DNA of 64,000 nucleotides from Candidatus Rubrimentiphilum sp. (GCA_035710515.1 DASTDE010000001.1:124001-188000), one strand, 5' to 3'. Shown: positions 24,958 to 34,075, numbered from the stretch's first letter. Made by a program: numbers and translations. Notes: generated by a model from the sequence alone, not told the origin.

Positions 24958-26451
24958 ATGACAACCGCACTTACGCCCCGCACCGACGTCGCCGGCATGT
25001 ACCGGCCCTCCGGGCAGCTCGATATCAGCACTGCGCTCGCAGCCTATAGCGGACCCTGGGACGAGCGCATGGCCGCGCATCTCTTGCGCCGCGCCGGGTT
25101 CGGGTCCACGCCGGACGAGGCCAAGCGCTACGGCAGCATGGGCGTCCACGCGGCGGTGGATGCACTGATAAACTTTCCGTCAACCGCCGGCTTGCCCGCG
25201 CCGGACAATCTGTACGATCCGCGCGCGACGCTGATGCAGTATTTCCAGTCGGGTGTGCGGCCGGGAATGGTCGACGATACGACCAAGCGCAAGATCGGAC
25301 AAGAAGTTCGTCAGAACGAACGGCAATCCGTAATCGCGCTGCAGCGCTGGTGGCTCAACCGGATGCTGGCGACGCCCGCGCCGCTGCAAGAGAAGATGGC
25401 GCTCTATTTCCACGGCCACTTCACGTCCGCGGCGATTCAAAAGGGCGTCACGCCGGTGATGACCTACAACCAGAACCAACTCTTCCGCGACAACGCGCTC
25501 GGAAATTTGCGCGAGTTGACGTGGCAAGTCTCGATCGATCCCGCGATGATGATCTATTTGGACAATGCCCGCAGCGATCCGCAGCATCCAAACGAAAACT
25601 ATGCGCGCGAGCTGATGGAACTCTTCACGCTCGGAGTCGGCAACTACAGCGAACAGGACGTGCGCGAGTCCGCCCGCGCTTGGACCGGCTACGTGCTTCG
25701 CCCGCGTGTCGGCGACGTGCAATTCGTCGCCTCGCGCCACGACGACGGAAGCAAAACGTTCTTAGGGCAGACCGGTAACTTTACCGGACGCGACATCGTC
25801 GACATCATCTACAAGCAGCCGGCGGCCGCGATGTTCTTTGCCAACAGTTTGCTGAACTTTTTCGTCTACAACGGGCCGGAACCGGAGCTGGTCGAGGCTG
25901 TTGCCAAGCTGATCCGCAAGAACGACTACAATCTCAAGCCGGTCATGTCCACGCTGCTTCGCAGCAACGTCTTTTTTTCCAACCGGACCTACCGGGCGCT
26001 CGTGAAGAGCCCCGTGGAGTTCGTCATCGGAACGTACAAGCAGTTCGACGCCAAGCAAGTTGACGATCGCGCCCAGCGCGCGCTCTTTGCGATGGGGCAA
26101 GTCCTGTTCTATCCGCCCAACGTCGCCGGCTGGCCGGGCGGCGCGAACTGGCTCACCAGCCAAACCGTCATCGCGCGCGAGAATTTCCTCGCATCGATGG
26201 TCAACTCGCCGATGATGGACGACGTAGGCTGGATGCAGCAAGTGCCTATGAAGGCCTCGCAAGCCGCGCATGACTTGGTGCAAACCGTTTTACACGGCGA
26301 CGCGTCGCCGCAAGGCATCGCGCAAGTCACGGATTACCTCAACGGCGTAAACACTTCCGCACTCGGCATGCTCTCCGGAGAAAACTATCCCGAACGTGTC
26401 CGCGGAGCCGCTTATCTGACGATGGCGATGCCTGCGTACCAGCTAAACTGA
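24958..26451 (+). CDS. DUF1800 family protein
   Basis: 497 aa. Family blocks: MAAHLLRRAGFGSTPDEAKRY near the start, LQRWWLNRMLATPAPLQEKMALYFHGHFTSA, NENYARELMELFTLGVGNYSEQDVRESARAWTGY, and FYPPNVAGWPGGANWLTSQT. The family always pairs with DUF1501 genes, as here. Such proteins are thought to be exported, but no signal peptide is visible at this start. A -10-like TACAAT (24941-24946) precedes the ATG closely, with no ribosome-binding site, so the message may have a very short leader. Function unknown. Confidence 0.92.
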   Translation: MTTALTPRTDVAGMYRPSGQLDISTALAAYSGPWDERMAAHLLRRAGFGSTPDEAKRYGSMGVHAAVDALINFPSTAGLPAPDNLYDPRATLMQYFQSGVRPGMVDDTTKRKIGQEVRQNERQSVIALQRWWLNRMLATPAPLQEKMALYFHGHFTSAAIQKGVTPVMTYNQNQLFRDNALGNLRELTWQVSIDPAMMIYLDNARSDPQHPNENYARELMELFTLGVGNYSEQDVRESARAWTGYVLRPRVGDVQFVASRHDDGSKTFLGQTGNFTGRDIVDIIYKQPAAAMFFANSLLNFFVYNGPEPELVEAVAKLIRKNDYNLKPVMSTLLRSNVFFSNRTYRALVKSPVEFVIGTYKQFDAKQVDDRAQRALFAMGQVLFYPPNVAGWPGGANWLTSQTVIARENFLASMVNSPMMDDVGWMQQVPMKASQAAHDLVQTVLHGDASPQGIAQVTDYLNGVNTSALGMLSGENYPERVRGAAYLTMAMPAYQLN

Positions 26452-26458
26452 TGAGAAA

Positions 26459-26500
26459 CCCTTCGATGCCTCAGGGTCCTTCGATACCTCAGGATGACAA
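26459..26500. repeat. Dispersed repeat copy between DUF1800 and DUF1501 genes
   Basis: Two tandem units: CCTTCGATGCCTCAGGGT and CCTTCGATACCTCAGGATGA followed by CAA. It occupies almost the whole 52-bp spacer, with the DUF1501 ATG 3 nt beyond it, so it replaces the usual ribosome-binding region. Confidence 0.75.
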
Positions 26501-26503
26501 TGC

Positions 26504-27724
26504 ATGAAACGTGGTAATTTTTTAGTCGGAGCGATCAGCGGGATCGCGGTGGTCGCAAACGCGGACCACGTCTTCGCCCGGGCGCTGGCGCAAACGCCGC
26601 TGCCGGGTCTGCCCGGAACGGCGAACCGGTGCCTCGTCCTGATCAATCTGCAGGGCGGAAACGACGGGCTGAACTGCGTCGTACCGCACGGCGACGCGCA
26701 GTATTATCAGGTGCGCCCGACGATCGGGATTGCGCGCGGCGACGTCCTGACTATCAACGACCGCCTCGGATTCAATCCGAACATGAAGTCGTTTAAGTCC
26801 ATGTACGACAAGGGCAATGTTGCGGTCGTGCAGAGCGTCGGCTACCCGGACCCGGATCACTCGCACTTCCGCTCCACCGAGATCTGGCAGACCGCGGCGC
26901 CGACCAAGTACGAGCACACCGGTTGGCTCGGCCGCTATCTGGACGAAGCTGCTCTGCCCAAGGACAACCTCTTTAACGGCGTGGCGATTGCGCAGGTTCT
27001 ACCTGAAGTTATGGTCGCTAATAAGACAGACGTGCCGGCCATCGCGCAGATCAACGGCTACGGGCTGATCAGCGATCGCAACAGCTCGGCGAGCATGGCG
27101 TACAGCAAACTGCTGACCGACAATCGCTTCCCATTCAGCTCACCATACCTGGCCCACGTTGCCGAAATCGAAGATCACGCGCAAAAGGGCTCGCAAGAAT
27201 TGCCGAAACTAATCGCGGGCTACAAGACGGATGCGTCGTATCCGGCGACGCCGCTGGGACGCAGCCTCGCGCTGGCCGCACAGATTATCGGAAGCAATAC
27301 CGGCACGCGCGTCCTGTACGTGCAGCACGGCTCGTTCGACACGCACATCGGCCAGAAAGCGACGCAGGACCGCCTGCTCGGCGAATTCTCGGATGCGATC
27401 AAAGCCTTCTACGACGACTTGGGCGCGCACGGGAACGATAATCGCGTGCTCACGATGACCTTCTCCGAGTTCGGCCGCCGCGTCGCCGAAAACGCGAGCC
27501 GCGGAACCGATCACGGTGAAGCTTCGCCGCTCTTTCTTATCGGCGGCGGCGTGAAAGGCGGGATTTACGGAGCGTATCCCGATCTCGCCAACACGAACAT
27601 GGGCAACCTGAAGTTCGACACGGATTTCCGCAGCGTGTACGCAACGGTGCTCGAGCGCTGGCTCGGACGTCCGTCGGCCACGATCTTGCGAGGCCAGTTC
27701 CCGACCATCGCCGCGCTCGGCTAA
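26504..27724 (+). CDS. DUF1501 family secreted protein
   Basis: 406 aa. Signal-like N-terminus (MKRGNFLVGAISGIAVVAN ... FARA). Then the alkaline-phosphatase-like DUF1501 fold: LVLINLQGGNDGLNCVVP, AVVQSVGYPDPDHSHFRSTEIWQTA, VLYVQHGSFDTHIGQKATQDRLL, MTFSEFGRRVAENASRGTDHGEASPLFLIGGGVKGG, and a late FDTDFRSVYATVLERWLG. The DHSH, FDTH and TDHG motifs are probable metal ligands. Partner of the DUF1800 protein upstream; this pair is frequent in Planctomycetes and other environmental bacteria, role unknown. Confidence 0.92.
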   Translation: MKRGNFLVGAISGIAVVANADHVFARALAQTPLPGLPGTANRCLVLINLQGGNDGLNCVVPHGDAQYYQVRPTIGIARGDVLTINDRLGFNPNMKSFKSMYDKGNVAVVQSVGYPDPDHSHFRSTEIWQTAAPTKYEHTGWLGRYLDEAALPKDNLFNGVAIAQVLPEVMVANKTDVPAIAQINGYGLISDRNSSASMAYSKLLTDNRFPFSSPYLAHVAEIEDHAQKGSQELPKLIAGYKTDASYPATPLGRSLALAAQIIGSNTGTRVLYVQHGSFDTHIGQKATQDRLLGEFSDAIKAFYDDLGAHGNDNRVLTMTFSEFGRRVAENASRGTDHGEASPLFLIGGGVKGGIYGAYPDLANTNMGNLKFDTDFRSVYATVLERWLGRPSATILRGQFPTIAALG

Positions 27725-28606
27725 TTAGCTCTGCAGCGCGCGCTCCCGGTCGATGAGCGCGCGTTTGCGATCGAGGCCCCATTTATAGCCGCCCAGCTCG
27801 CCCGTTCCGCGAATGACGCGGTGGCATGGAATCGCGATCGCGCAGATATTTGAGGCGCAAGCGCGAGCCACGGCGCGCGCCGCGCCCGGCCGTCCGATCG
27901 CTTCAGCCACCTCGCCGTACGATTGCACTTGTCCGCGCGGAATCGACTGCAGATAGGCCCAGACGCGCATCTGAAACGCCGTCGCGCGCACGTCCAGCGG
28001 CAGGTCCAAGTCCGGTACACCGCCTTCCAAATGCCGTCTAAGCGCATCGGCCCATTGGGCTAGATGCGGATCGTTCGCGTTGTCCATCGGCGCAATATCG
28101 GCTTTCGAATACTCGCGGCGCAGTTGTTCCAGCAGCGCGTGCGCGCTCTCGCCGAATTGCACGAAGCACAGACCGCGATCGGTTGCGGCCACCATCATCA
28201 ATCCGATCGGAGTCTCGACGGTGGCGTACGAGATCGTCACGCCCTCGCCGCTGCGCCGGTATTGTGCGGGCGTCATCCCGAGCCGGGTGTCCGCGCGTTC
28301 GTAGACGCGGCTCGCCGATCCATAGCCGGCGTCGTAGACCGCGGCGGTAACGTCCCGCGAAGTTTTTAGATCTGCTTTTAAGCGTCGCAGACGCAGCTCG
28401 TCCACATAGCGTTTCGGCGTTACGCCGACTGCCGCTTTAAAGCTGCGCAGAAAATGAAACGGGCTCATGCCGGCGACGCGCGCCAATACATCGAGCTTCG
28501 GCGATTCTTCGAGGTGCGCTTCCGCGTACTCGCACGCTGCGCTTATGCCGCTCCTCATGCCGGTCTCACGGCTCCTGGAACCCGGTTCGTTCGCGAATTG
28601 TTTCAT
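27725..28606 (-). CDS. AraC-type regulator fused to O6-alkylguanine-DNA alkyltransferase (Ada-like)
   Basis: 293 aa. Residues ~20-120 form an AraC helix-turn-helix (LARVAGMSPFHFLRSFKAAVGVTPKRYVDELRLRR ... YGSASRVYERADTRLGMTPAQYR). Residues ~125-293 form an MGMT domain with the active-site motif AIPCHRVIRGTGELGGYKWG. Compared with E. coli Ada it lacks the N-terminal zinc/phosphotriester domain, so it cannot be activated in the classical way. It repairs O6-methylguanine and may regulate its own operon. M1 at 28606 is given; Met17 is an alternative start. Convergent with the DUF1501 gene. Confidence 0.9.
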   Translation of the reverse strand: MKQFANEPGSRSRETGMRSGISAACEYAEAHLEESPKLDVLARVAGMSPFHFLRSFKAAVGVTPKRYVDELRLRRLKADLKTSRDVTAAVYDAGYGSASRVYERADTRLGMTPAQYRRSGEGVTISYATVETPIGLMMVAATDRGLCFVQFGESAHALLEQLRREYSKADIAPMDNANDPHLAQWADALRRHLEGGVPDLDLPLDVRATAFQMRVWAYLQSIPRGQVQSYGEVAEAIGRPGAARAVARACASNICAIAIPCHRVIRGTGELGGYKWGLDRKRALIDRERALQS

Positions 28607-28689
28607 GGCTTCAGCATAGCGCTCGATGAACCGGTCCGGCTATCCGAAAATTGCGATGGCATTCGCAGTTTCCGGCGAAACCCGCCGGA

Positions 28690-29484
28690 GTGATCGAGAT
28701 TCTGTTTCTGGGCACCGGCGGCGCGCGCTTCGTCGTCGCGCGGCAGATTCGCGCGTCGGGCGGCATGTGGATGCGCTTTGGCCGGACGCAGATTCATGTG
28801 GACCCTGGCCCCGGCGCGCTCGTGCGCGCGCTTTCACGCGTGCCTCCGTGCAATCCGCGCGAGCTCGAGGCGATCGTGCTTTCCCATAAGCATCTCGACC
28901 ATTCCAGCGACGTGAACGTCATGATCGAAGCCATGACCTCCGGCGGATTCCGGAAGCGCGGCGCAGTGCTGGCGCCCATCGATGCGCTCGAGGGAGAGCA
29001 CGTTGTCTTGCCCTACGCGCAGAAGTTCGTGGAACGCGTCGAAGTCTTGAAGGCGAGTCATGGCCCGTACGCGATCGGCGATGTCGAAGTGTTCACGTCG
29101 ATGCGTCACGTGCATGCGGTCGAGACGTATGGGCTGCACTTCAGGTACGAGGGCCGTACCGTCTCGTATCTGCCATGCGGCAAGTTTTTTGACGGCCTGA
29201 TCGACGACTACCGTGCGCACTCGCCGGATCTGCTGGTCGTAAACGTTCTGCGTTACCGCGACGGTATGGATGTGGATCACCTCACGTTCGATCAGGCCCG
29301 CGAAGTGATACGCGGCGTGCATCCGCGAGTCGCCGTGCTGCAGCATTTCGGTACGCAGATGCTCGAGCAGGATCCGCCGCGGCTCGCCCGCGAGTTGGAG
29401 CGCGAGTTGGGCGTGCGCGTGATTGCCGCGTACGACGGCCTCTTGCTCGACGCCGATACGGAACTGTCCGCCGTTGCCGGTTGA
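28690..29484 (+). CDS. MBL-fold metallo-hydrolase
   Basis: 264 aa beginning MIEILFLGTGGARFVVARQ from a GTG at 28690, the usual first strand of ribonuclease Z-like MBL proteins. The metal motif is LSHKHLDHSSDVNV (HxHxDH). Later blocks are TSMRHVHAVETYGLHFRYEGRTVSYLPCG, NVLRYRDGMDVDHLTFDQ and RVAVLQHFG. The longer frame starting at 28651 reads through the divergent Ada-like promoter region. Neighbour of a GNAT gene overlapping at the end. Substrate unknown. Confidence 0.85.
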   Translation: MIEILFLGTGGARFVVARQIRASGGMWMRFGRTQIHVDPGPGALVRALSRVPPCNPRELEAIVLSHKHLDHSSDVNVMIEAMTSGGFRKRGAVLAPIDALEGEHVVLPYAQKFVERVEVLKASHGPYAIGDVEVFTSMRHVHAVETYGLHFRYEGRTVSYLPCGKFFDGLIDDYRAHSPDLLVVNVLRYRDGMDVDHLTFDQAREVIRGVHPRVAVLQHFGTQMLEQDPPRLARELERELGVRVIAAYDGLLLDADTELSAVAG

Positions 29485-29899
29485 GATTCTGCGAGTCGAA
29501 CCCAGCGCGATCGAAGACTTCGTCCGAAGCAACGAACGTGAAGCGCTCAAGACGCTCTTCAATTTTAGCGTTGTGTGGCACGAGGAGCGGCATGACTTTG
29601 CCGCTATGGACGGCGACGTACTTGCAGGCGTGGCCACGATCCGCATCGCGGCGTCCCTGTCGCACGTCGAGCGCGTGTTCGTCTTACCGGAGCGGCGCCT
29701 GCAGGGCATCGGGCACGCGCTTCTGGAGCGCGCGGCGGAGGCGGCGAACTACTCCAACTGCCATAAGATGAGCGCACTCGTTCCACACCGCAGCGGCGCC
29801 CAACGATTTTTGGAACGCTGCAGCTATAAAGAAGAAGCTGTGCTGCCGCAGCACACGTTTAAGCTGGACATGGCCATGATGCGGCGGTTTTTGCTCTAG
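29474..29899 (+). CDS. GNAT family N-acetyltransferase
   Basis: About 141 aa, starting PVEILRVEPSAIEDFVRSNE from a TTG at 29474 that overlaps the MBL gene by 11 bp; an upstream ATG at 29423 would add residues out of character with the family. Acetyl-CoA site: VERVFVLPERRLQGIGHALLERAAEAAN (the Q/RxxGxG/A loop). Late part SALVPHRSGAQRFLERCSYKEE is the usual strand 5-6 of GNATs. Substrate unknown. Confidence 0.75.
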   Translation: MPVEILRVEPSAIEDFVRSNEREALKTLFNFSVVWHEERHDFAAMDGDVLAGVATIRIAASLSHVERVFVLPERRLQGIGHALLERAAEAANYSNCHKMSALVPHRSGAQRFLERCSYKEEAVLPQHTFKLDMAMMRRFLL

Positions 29900-30925
29900 C
29901 TAGTGAATGCGCCGGCCGCGCGCCGGTTGATTGGGCGCCGGGCGCCGGATGAAGCCCGTCATCGGAGCCCACTCCGCCGGCAGCCGGCGTTGCGCGCGCA
30001 GCGCGCCATTATACAAGTACACGGCACCGTGCGACGAGCTCGCCGTAACGACCGAGCCGTTGCCGCCGAGCTGCGCGTCGGTCTGTCCGGCGCGAACCGC
30101 TCCGCCGCCGAAAGTCGAATAGATCCGGCCGACCGAGCTGTGCGCGCCGATCTGCACGTTACCCGCGCCGACGCCAATCCCGACGTTGCCGTTGGTGCTC
30201 TCAAAACGGGCCAAGCCCGGCTGGAAGCCGCCGTTGTCGTACACGATCGTGCCGTTGTAGCTTGAAACGTCTATCTGCCGCGACATGACGTTCTCGAACA
30301 AAATGTTACCGATGGCCGTGCGCGCACGAAAGCGATCGAAAGACGAACCGTCCGTCATGATCTGCCCGCGCGCGACTTGCACGAAGCCGGTGCCGCCGAC
30401 GTTATGCAGCCGAGCTCCGCCGTTGTGAACCAGCAGCGCGAACGCGCCGTTGCGGTAATCTTGCACGTCGATGAGACCGCGCTGCACGTTACCCAGCAAA
30501 AGCGCAGTACCGGCCGGCAACATCACGAGCACGTTTGCATCCACAGCTTGAATGAAGATGCCGGCATGCGGAGCTGCGGTCAACGCAGGCAGTGCGAACT
30601 CTTCCGGCGGCAACACGATCGTGCCATCCGGCGTAAGAACTGTCGTCGCGAAGATCGGGATAGGGCGGGTCAGCGCCTGCGCGACGGCTTCCGGCCGGAA
30701 ACTGCGCGCACTCACAGGTTGCGGCGAGCTCACCTGGACGTCGCTTCTGTTCCAGATCCGCACCGTCAGCGTTCCGCTGCGCATCATTACGCGCACGACC
30801 GGCGAGTCGCCGGCCGGCAAGACAATAGGCGCAGTCTGAGCACGCACCCACGACGGTTGCGCACTCAGTATGGCACATATGAAAATGAGGAGTCCGGCCG
30901 CCCGTCCCCTCACCCGGTTCGTCAC
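29900..30925 (-). CDS. Secreted beta-solenoid / DUF4097-like protein
   Basis: 341 aa from the GTG at 30925 (an ATG at 30988 inside the kinase gene is a second option). Signal peptide RAAGLLIFICAILSAQPSWVRA, then a repetitive beta domain with short rungs (GLIDVQDYRNGAFALLVHNGG, ARLHNVGG, GQIMTDGSS, NILFENVMSRQIDVSSYNGTIVYDNG, FESTNGNVGIGVGAGNVQIGAHSSVG). The alternating pattern is that of DUF4097 / head-GIN putative adhesins. Last gene of the ECF sigma/two-component operon; likely an envelope protein whose level that system controls. The C-terminus is basic and Pro-rich. Confidence 0.65.
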   Translation of the reverse strand: MTNRVRGRAAGLLIFICAILSAQPSWVRAQTAPIVLPAGDSPVVRVMMRSGTLTVRIWNRSDVQVSSPQPVSARSFRPEAVAQALTRPIPIFATTVLTPDGTIVLPPEEFALPALTAAPHAGIFIQAVDANVLVMLPAGTALLLGNVQRGLIDVQDYRNGAFALLVHNGGARLHNVGGTGFVQVARGQIMTDGSSFDRFRARTAIGNILFENVMSRQIDVSSYNGTIVYDNGGFQPGLARFESTNGNVGIGVGAGNVQIGAHSSVGRIYSTFGGGAVRAGQTDAQLGGNGSVVTASSSHGAVYLYNGALRAQRRLPAEWAPMTGFIRRPAPNQPARGRRIH

Positions 30926-30966
30926 CTTACTATTGTACGTGCCGCCGGCTCCCGTACATGAGAATA

Positions 30967-32373
30967 CTATGAGATGCGCGGGAACCAAGCACGAAAGAGG
31001 GCGCCGCCCGTCTTCGATCGGAGCGCCTCGACGCTTCCGTCGTGCACGCGTGTTATCGATCGGACGATTGCTAGGCCCAACCCCGTGCCGGGAACGGCCC
31101 GGTTGCGCGACTTGTCGGTGCGATAAAACCGATCGAAAACGAAGGCCGCGTCGGCCGGATCGATGCCGGGGCCGGTATCCTCAACTTCGATACTAGCTTT
31201 ACCATCTTGGGCGCGTACGCGAACCGTGACGCTGCCGGCGTCGGTGAATTTGATGGCGTTGTCGATCAAATTACTGAAAAGCTGCCGAATGAGTGAGGGG
31301 TCGCCCAGAATTTGCGGCTGTTCGTTGCCGCCGTCGAAAGTCAAGCGCAGGCCCTTGCCATGCGCGCGCGGCTGCGCGGCGGCAACCGCCTCCGCGCCGA
31401 TCACGCCGAGCGGAACAGTTTCTTTAGGAATCGCTTCACCGGAGTCGGCTTTCGCCAGCGTTAGCATGCCCGCGACCATGCCGGCGAGCGAGGCGCTCTC
31501 CGTGGCGATCGTCTCCAAGCTCTCCCGGCGGACCTGCTCGTCGCGGTCGCCCCAACGCGCCAGCAGCTGTGCGTTGGCGTTAATGGACGTAAGCGGCGTC
31601 TTCAATTCATGCGAAGCGTCGGAGATAAACTGGCGCTCGCGCGCAAACGATTCTTCCAGACGCGCGAGCAAGTCGTCAAAGGTGGCGGCCAGTTTACCGA
31701 CCTCGTCGTTGCGGTTCTTCCAGCGCAGCCGGCGGTTGAGGCGATCCGATCCGATTTCGCGCATCGCCAGCGCGAGTTGATTGATTGGATTGGTCGCTTG
31801 TGAAGCCAGCACCAGCGACAGTCCGCCGACGGCCAGAACCGACGCGATGAGAATTCCGACGATCGCCTGCCGCGTCTCGTTGAAAGCTCGATAGAGTTGG
31901 TCGAGCGGCTCACCGACGCGAACGATCAGCGCGTTCCGTCCGCTGCTCATCAGCTCGTTTTGAACCAAGAATGGTGTGCCGTGCAAGTCGGCGTCTTGAA
32001 CCGCCGATGGTTTGGCGGCGGTGAGCTTCGGCGCCGGCGGAAACTCCGTAGTTCCCATGTTGAAGCTCTTGGCCACGTCGTGTCCATTCGTATCCTCAAT
32101 TTCCAAATACGTTCCCGCGGCCGCCCAGCGTTCGAGATTGTCCGTGCTCTCAAGGGTAAGCAGCGCATCGCCGCTCGTATCCTGGATCGAAAACTGGTTG
32201 GGAGGCGGCAGCGCGACGCGCTTGATGTCCTGCATCGTTAACGCCAGATGCCCTTGCGCCTGGTCGTAGAGAATCTGCTCGAAACGTAAGGTGACGATCA
32301 ACCCCAGCGCGAGGATGGCGGCGATCAGCAGCAGGGCATACCAGGCGGCGATTCGCCACCGTAGGGAAGTCAC
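30967..32373 (-). CDS. Sensor histidine kinase with HAMP domain
   Basis: 468 aa. TM1 residues ~10-30, periplasmic sensor ~31-170, TM2 ~172-192, HAMP (ATNPINQLALAMREIG), HisKA with phospho-acceptor His in SDASHELKTPLTSINA, and HATPase (NLIDNAIKFT; EDTGPGIDP; GTGLGLAIVRSI). The orthodox EnvZ/BaeS-type layout. The GTG at 32373 shares its G with the TAG stop of the response regulator (TAGTG), so the pair is coupled. Signal unknown; the neighbours suggest envelope state. Confidence 0.93.
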   Translation of the reverse strand: MTSLRWRIAAWYALLLIAAILALGLIVTLRFEQILYDQAQGHLALTMQDIKRVALPPPNQFSIQDTSGDALLTLESTDNLERWAAAGTYLEIEDTNGHDVAKSFNMGTTEFPPAPKLTAAKPSAVQDADLHGTPFLVQNELMSSGRNALIVRVGEPLDQLYRAFNETRQAIVGILIASVLAVGGLSLVLASQATNPINQLALAMREIGSDRLNRRLRWKNRNDEVGKLAATFDDLLARLEESFARERQFISDASHELKTPLTSINANAQLLARWGDRDEQVRRESLETIATESASLAGMVAGMLTLAKADSGEAIPKETVPLGVIGAEAVAAAQPRAHGKGLRLTFDGGNEQPQILGDPSLIRQLFSNLIDNAIKFTDAGSVTVRVRAQDGKASIEVEDTGPGIDPADAAFVFDRFYRTDKSRNRAVPGTGLGLAIVRSITRVHDGSVEALRSKTGGALFRAWFPRIS

Positions 32374-33044
32374 TAATCCTTGATGGTGTAACCGACTCCG
32401 CGCACGGTCGTGATCAGTTTGTCGTCGAAGCCGTCGTCGATCTTTCCGCGCAGATAGCGGATGTAGACGTCGATCAGGTTGGAGTCGCCCAGAAAGTCGC
32501 TTCCCCAAACGCCGTTGAAGAGTTCGTCGCGCGAATGGACCTTGTTGCGATGCAGCAGCAGGTATTCCAAGAGCGCGTATTCTTTGGCGGTCAAGTTGAC
32601 CGGCTTGCCGTTCCGCGTGACTTCGTGGCGGTCGCGATCCATCGAGAGGTCGCGATAGACGATGACATTGCTGGCTGGTTCTTTATCGCGCAGGCGGGCA
32701 CGAACGCGCGCCAGCAGTTCCTCGGTTGAAAAAGGCTTGGTCATGTAATCGTCCGCGCCCATGTCCAGGCCGGCGACGCGTTCGGGAACGCGATCCTTCG
32801 CCGTCAGCATGATGATTGGCACGCGGCTTTTGGCGCGCAGCCGGCGGCAAACTTCCAAGCCGTCCATTTTCGGCAGCATGAGATCCAAAACGACGAGGTC
32901 AGGTTCTTTGAGTGCGCGCTCTAAGCCCGAGAGACCATCGCGAGCGCTTTCGACTTCGTAACCTTCGTGTTCGAGTTCGAGCTGAAGGACGCGGCTGATC
33001 GCCGCGTCATCCTCGATGACCAGGATGCGAAAGCGCCGGTTAAC
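32373..33044 (-). CDS. OmpR-family response regulator (start codon not canonical)
   Basis: The receiver domain is complete in frame: RILVIEDDAAISRVLQLE, the phospho-acceptor Asp in VVLDLMLPKMDG, the Lys of MLTAKDRV, and the winged-helix domain ending VRGVGYTIKD. Yet no ATG, GTG or TTG occurs in this frame between the upstream stop at 33084 and a TTG at 32888 that lies directly before the phospho-acceptor. Plausible starts are GTT at 33044 (overlapping the upstream stop, giving NRRFRILVIEDD), ATC at 33026 or CTG at 33023. It is in the +1 frame relative to the upstream gene, so a frameshift or assembly error is also possible. Partner of the downstream kinase. Confidence 0.8.
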   Translation of the reverse strand, partial: VNRRFRILVIEDDAAISRVLQLELEHEGYEVESARDGLSGLERALKEPDLVVLDLMLPKMDGLEVCRRLRAKSRVPIIMLTAKDRVPERVAGLDMGADDYMTKPFSTEELLARVRARLRDKEPASNVIVYRDLSMDRDRHEVTRNGKPVNLTAKEYALLEYLLLHRNKVHSRDELFNGVWGSDFLGDSNLIDVYIRYLRGKIDDGFDDKLITTVRGVGYTIKD

Positions 33045-33408
33045 GGCGCACCGGTCCTCGACGCGCGGGTGCGACAGCCGGACTCAGCTGGGAAATCCAC
33101 ATCGCGGCCGCACCTCCCAGCGCGATCCAAAGCAACGTTGCCGGTTGTGAAACGACCGCCAGAATTGCGCCGCCAACGACGTCGAGCGTGGAAACGACCG
33201 GAGCCGGACCGCCGCGCAAGATCAGCACGAGCAGCCAAGCGATCATGGCGACGCAGCCGCCCATGAGCCAGCCTTCCCACGGCTTGACCGCCAGGGTATG
33301 GCGGTAGATTGTACGATCCAGGATCGACGCCCGCAGGTTGGCGGGAGCCTCCTCGAGCGGGAGGTTGAAAAGTGCGCGGTCCAGATCGGCGTCGCTATAG
33401 TGTTTCAT
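33040..33408 (-). CDS. Small membrane protein, probable anti-sigma factor
   Basis: 122 aa. Cytoplasmic N-terminal helix segment (MKHYSDADLDRALFNLPLEEAPANLRASILDRT) resembling the short sigma-binding part of anti-sigma factors, then two membrane helices (about residues 45-65 and 75-107). No zinc (HxxxCxxC) motif. It overlaps the ECF sigma gene by 4 bp (ATGA), the classic arrangement for a sigma/anti-sigma pair. The last bases overlap the likely beginning of the response regulator. Confidence 0.65.
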   Translation of the reverse strand: MKHYSDADLDRALFNLPLEEAPANLRASILDRTIYRHTLAVKPWEGWLMGGCVAMIAWLLVLILRGGPAPVVSTLDVVGGAILAVVSQPATLLWIALGGAAAMWISQLSPAVAPARRGPVRR

Positions 33409-34004
33409 TCCGGTACTCCCGTTGCGGCTTGATTCAGCATTCGCCGCAACTGTTCTTTTGCGCGGAACAGGTGGGTCTTCACCGTTCCGATCGGTATCTC
33501 CAGCACTTGAGCGATCTCGTCGTACTGGCTGCCCTGCAGGTGGTAGAGCGTTATCACGGTGCGATATTTCTCCGGGAGCTGCGCGATCGCGGCTCGCAGC
33601 CGCCGGGCTTCGTCCCCGGCGATGGCTTGCTGCTCCGGCCCGGCCCCAGGGTCGGCCCGATCCGGAAGCTCCTCGTTCGAGTAACGTTTGCGGCGGTTCA
33701 ATCGGTCGCAGCAGGCGTGGTAGGCGATCGAGAAGATCCAGGTCGAGAATTTGGCGCCCGGCCGGAAGGTGCGCAGGCTGCGGTAGGCCTTGAAAAACGC
33801 CTCCTGCGCGACGTCGCGGGCCTCCTCGGAGTCCCGCAGCGTCCTGTAGGCCAAGTGGTAGACCGCTCGGTCGTATCGCTCGACGAGCGTGCCGAAAGCC
33901 TCGCCCCGGCCCGCCAGCGCTTGCGTTACGAGCGTCTGGTCATCGACGGTGGTCGCGAGGTCGATAGCAGGGGCCTCCAGTACGGCTGCAGCCACGCTCG
34001 TCAT
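33405..34004 (-). CDS. RNA polymerase ECF sigma factor
   Basis: 199 aa. Sigma-2: FGTLVERYDRAVYHLAYRTLRDSEEARDVAQEAFFKAYRSL and FSTWIFSIAYHACCDRLNRRKR. Sigma-4: RRLRAAIAQLPEKYRTVITLYHLQGSQYDEIAQVLEIPIGTVKTHLFRAKEQLRRML. Start ATG at 34004 (MTSVAAAVLEAP); the longer frame crosses into the divergent promoter region. Heads an operon running sigma, membrane protein, response regulator, kinase, solenoid protein. Divergent from a DUF4097-like gene 71 bp away, a likely regulatory target. Confidence 0.93.
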   Translation of the reverse strand: MTSVAAAVLEAPAIDLATTVDDQTLVTQALAGRGEAFGTLVERYDRAVYHLAYRTLRDSEEARDVAQEAFFKAYRSLRTFRPGAKFSTWIFSIAYHACCDRLNRRKRYSNEELPDRADPGAGPEQQAIAGDEARRLRAAIAQLPEKYRTVITLYHLQGSQYDEIAQVLEIPIGTVKTHLFRAKEQLRRMLNQAATGVPE

Positions 34005-34075
34005 ACACGCGCGCGCGAAGCATTGTTTCGGCCGCCCTGAAACACTCCCCCGGCCCGGCCCGTACCTGGGGAAGA

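Noticed and set aside
32373-32888. Response regulator annotated from the TTG at 32888
   Set aside because: This start would delete most of the receiver domain and begin at the phospho-acceptor; the upstream codons in the same frame clearly encode RILVIEDD and the rest of the domain.
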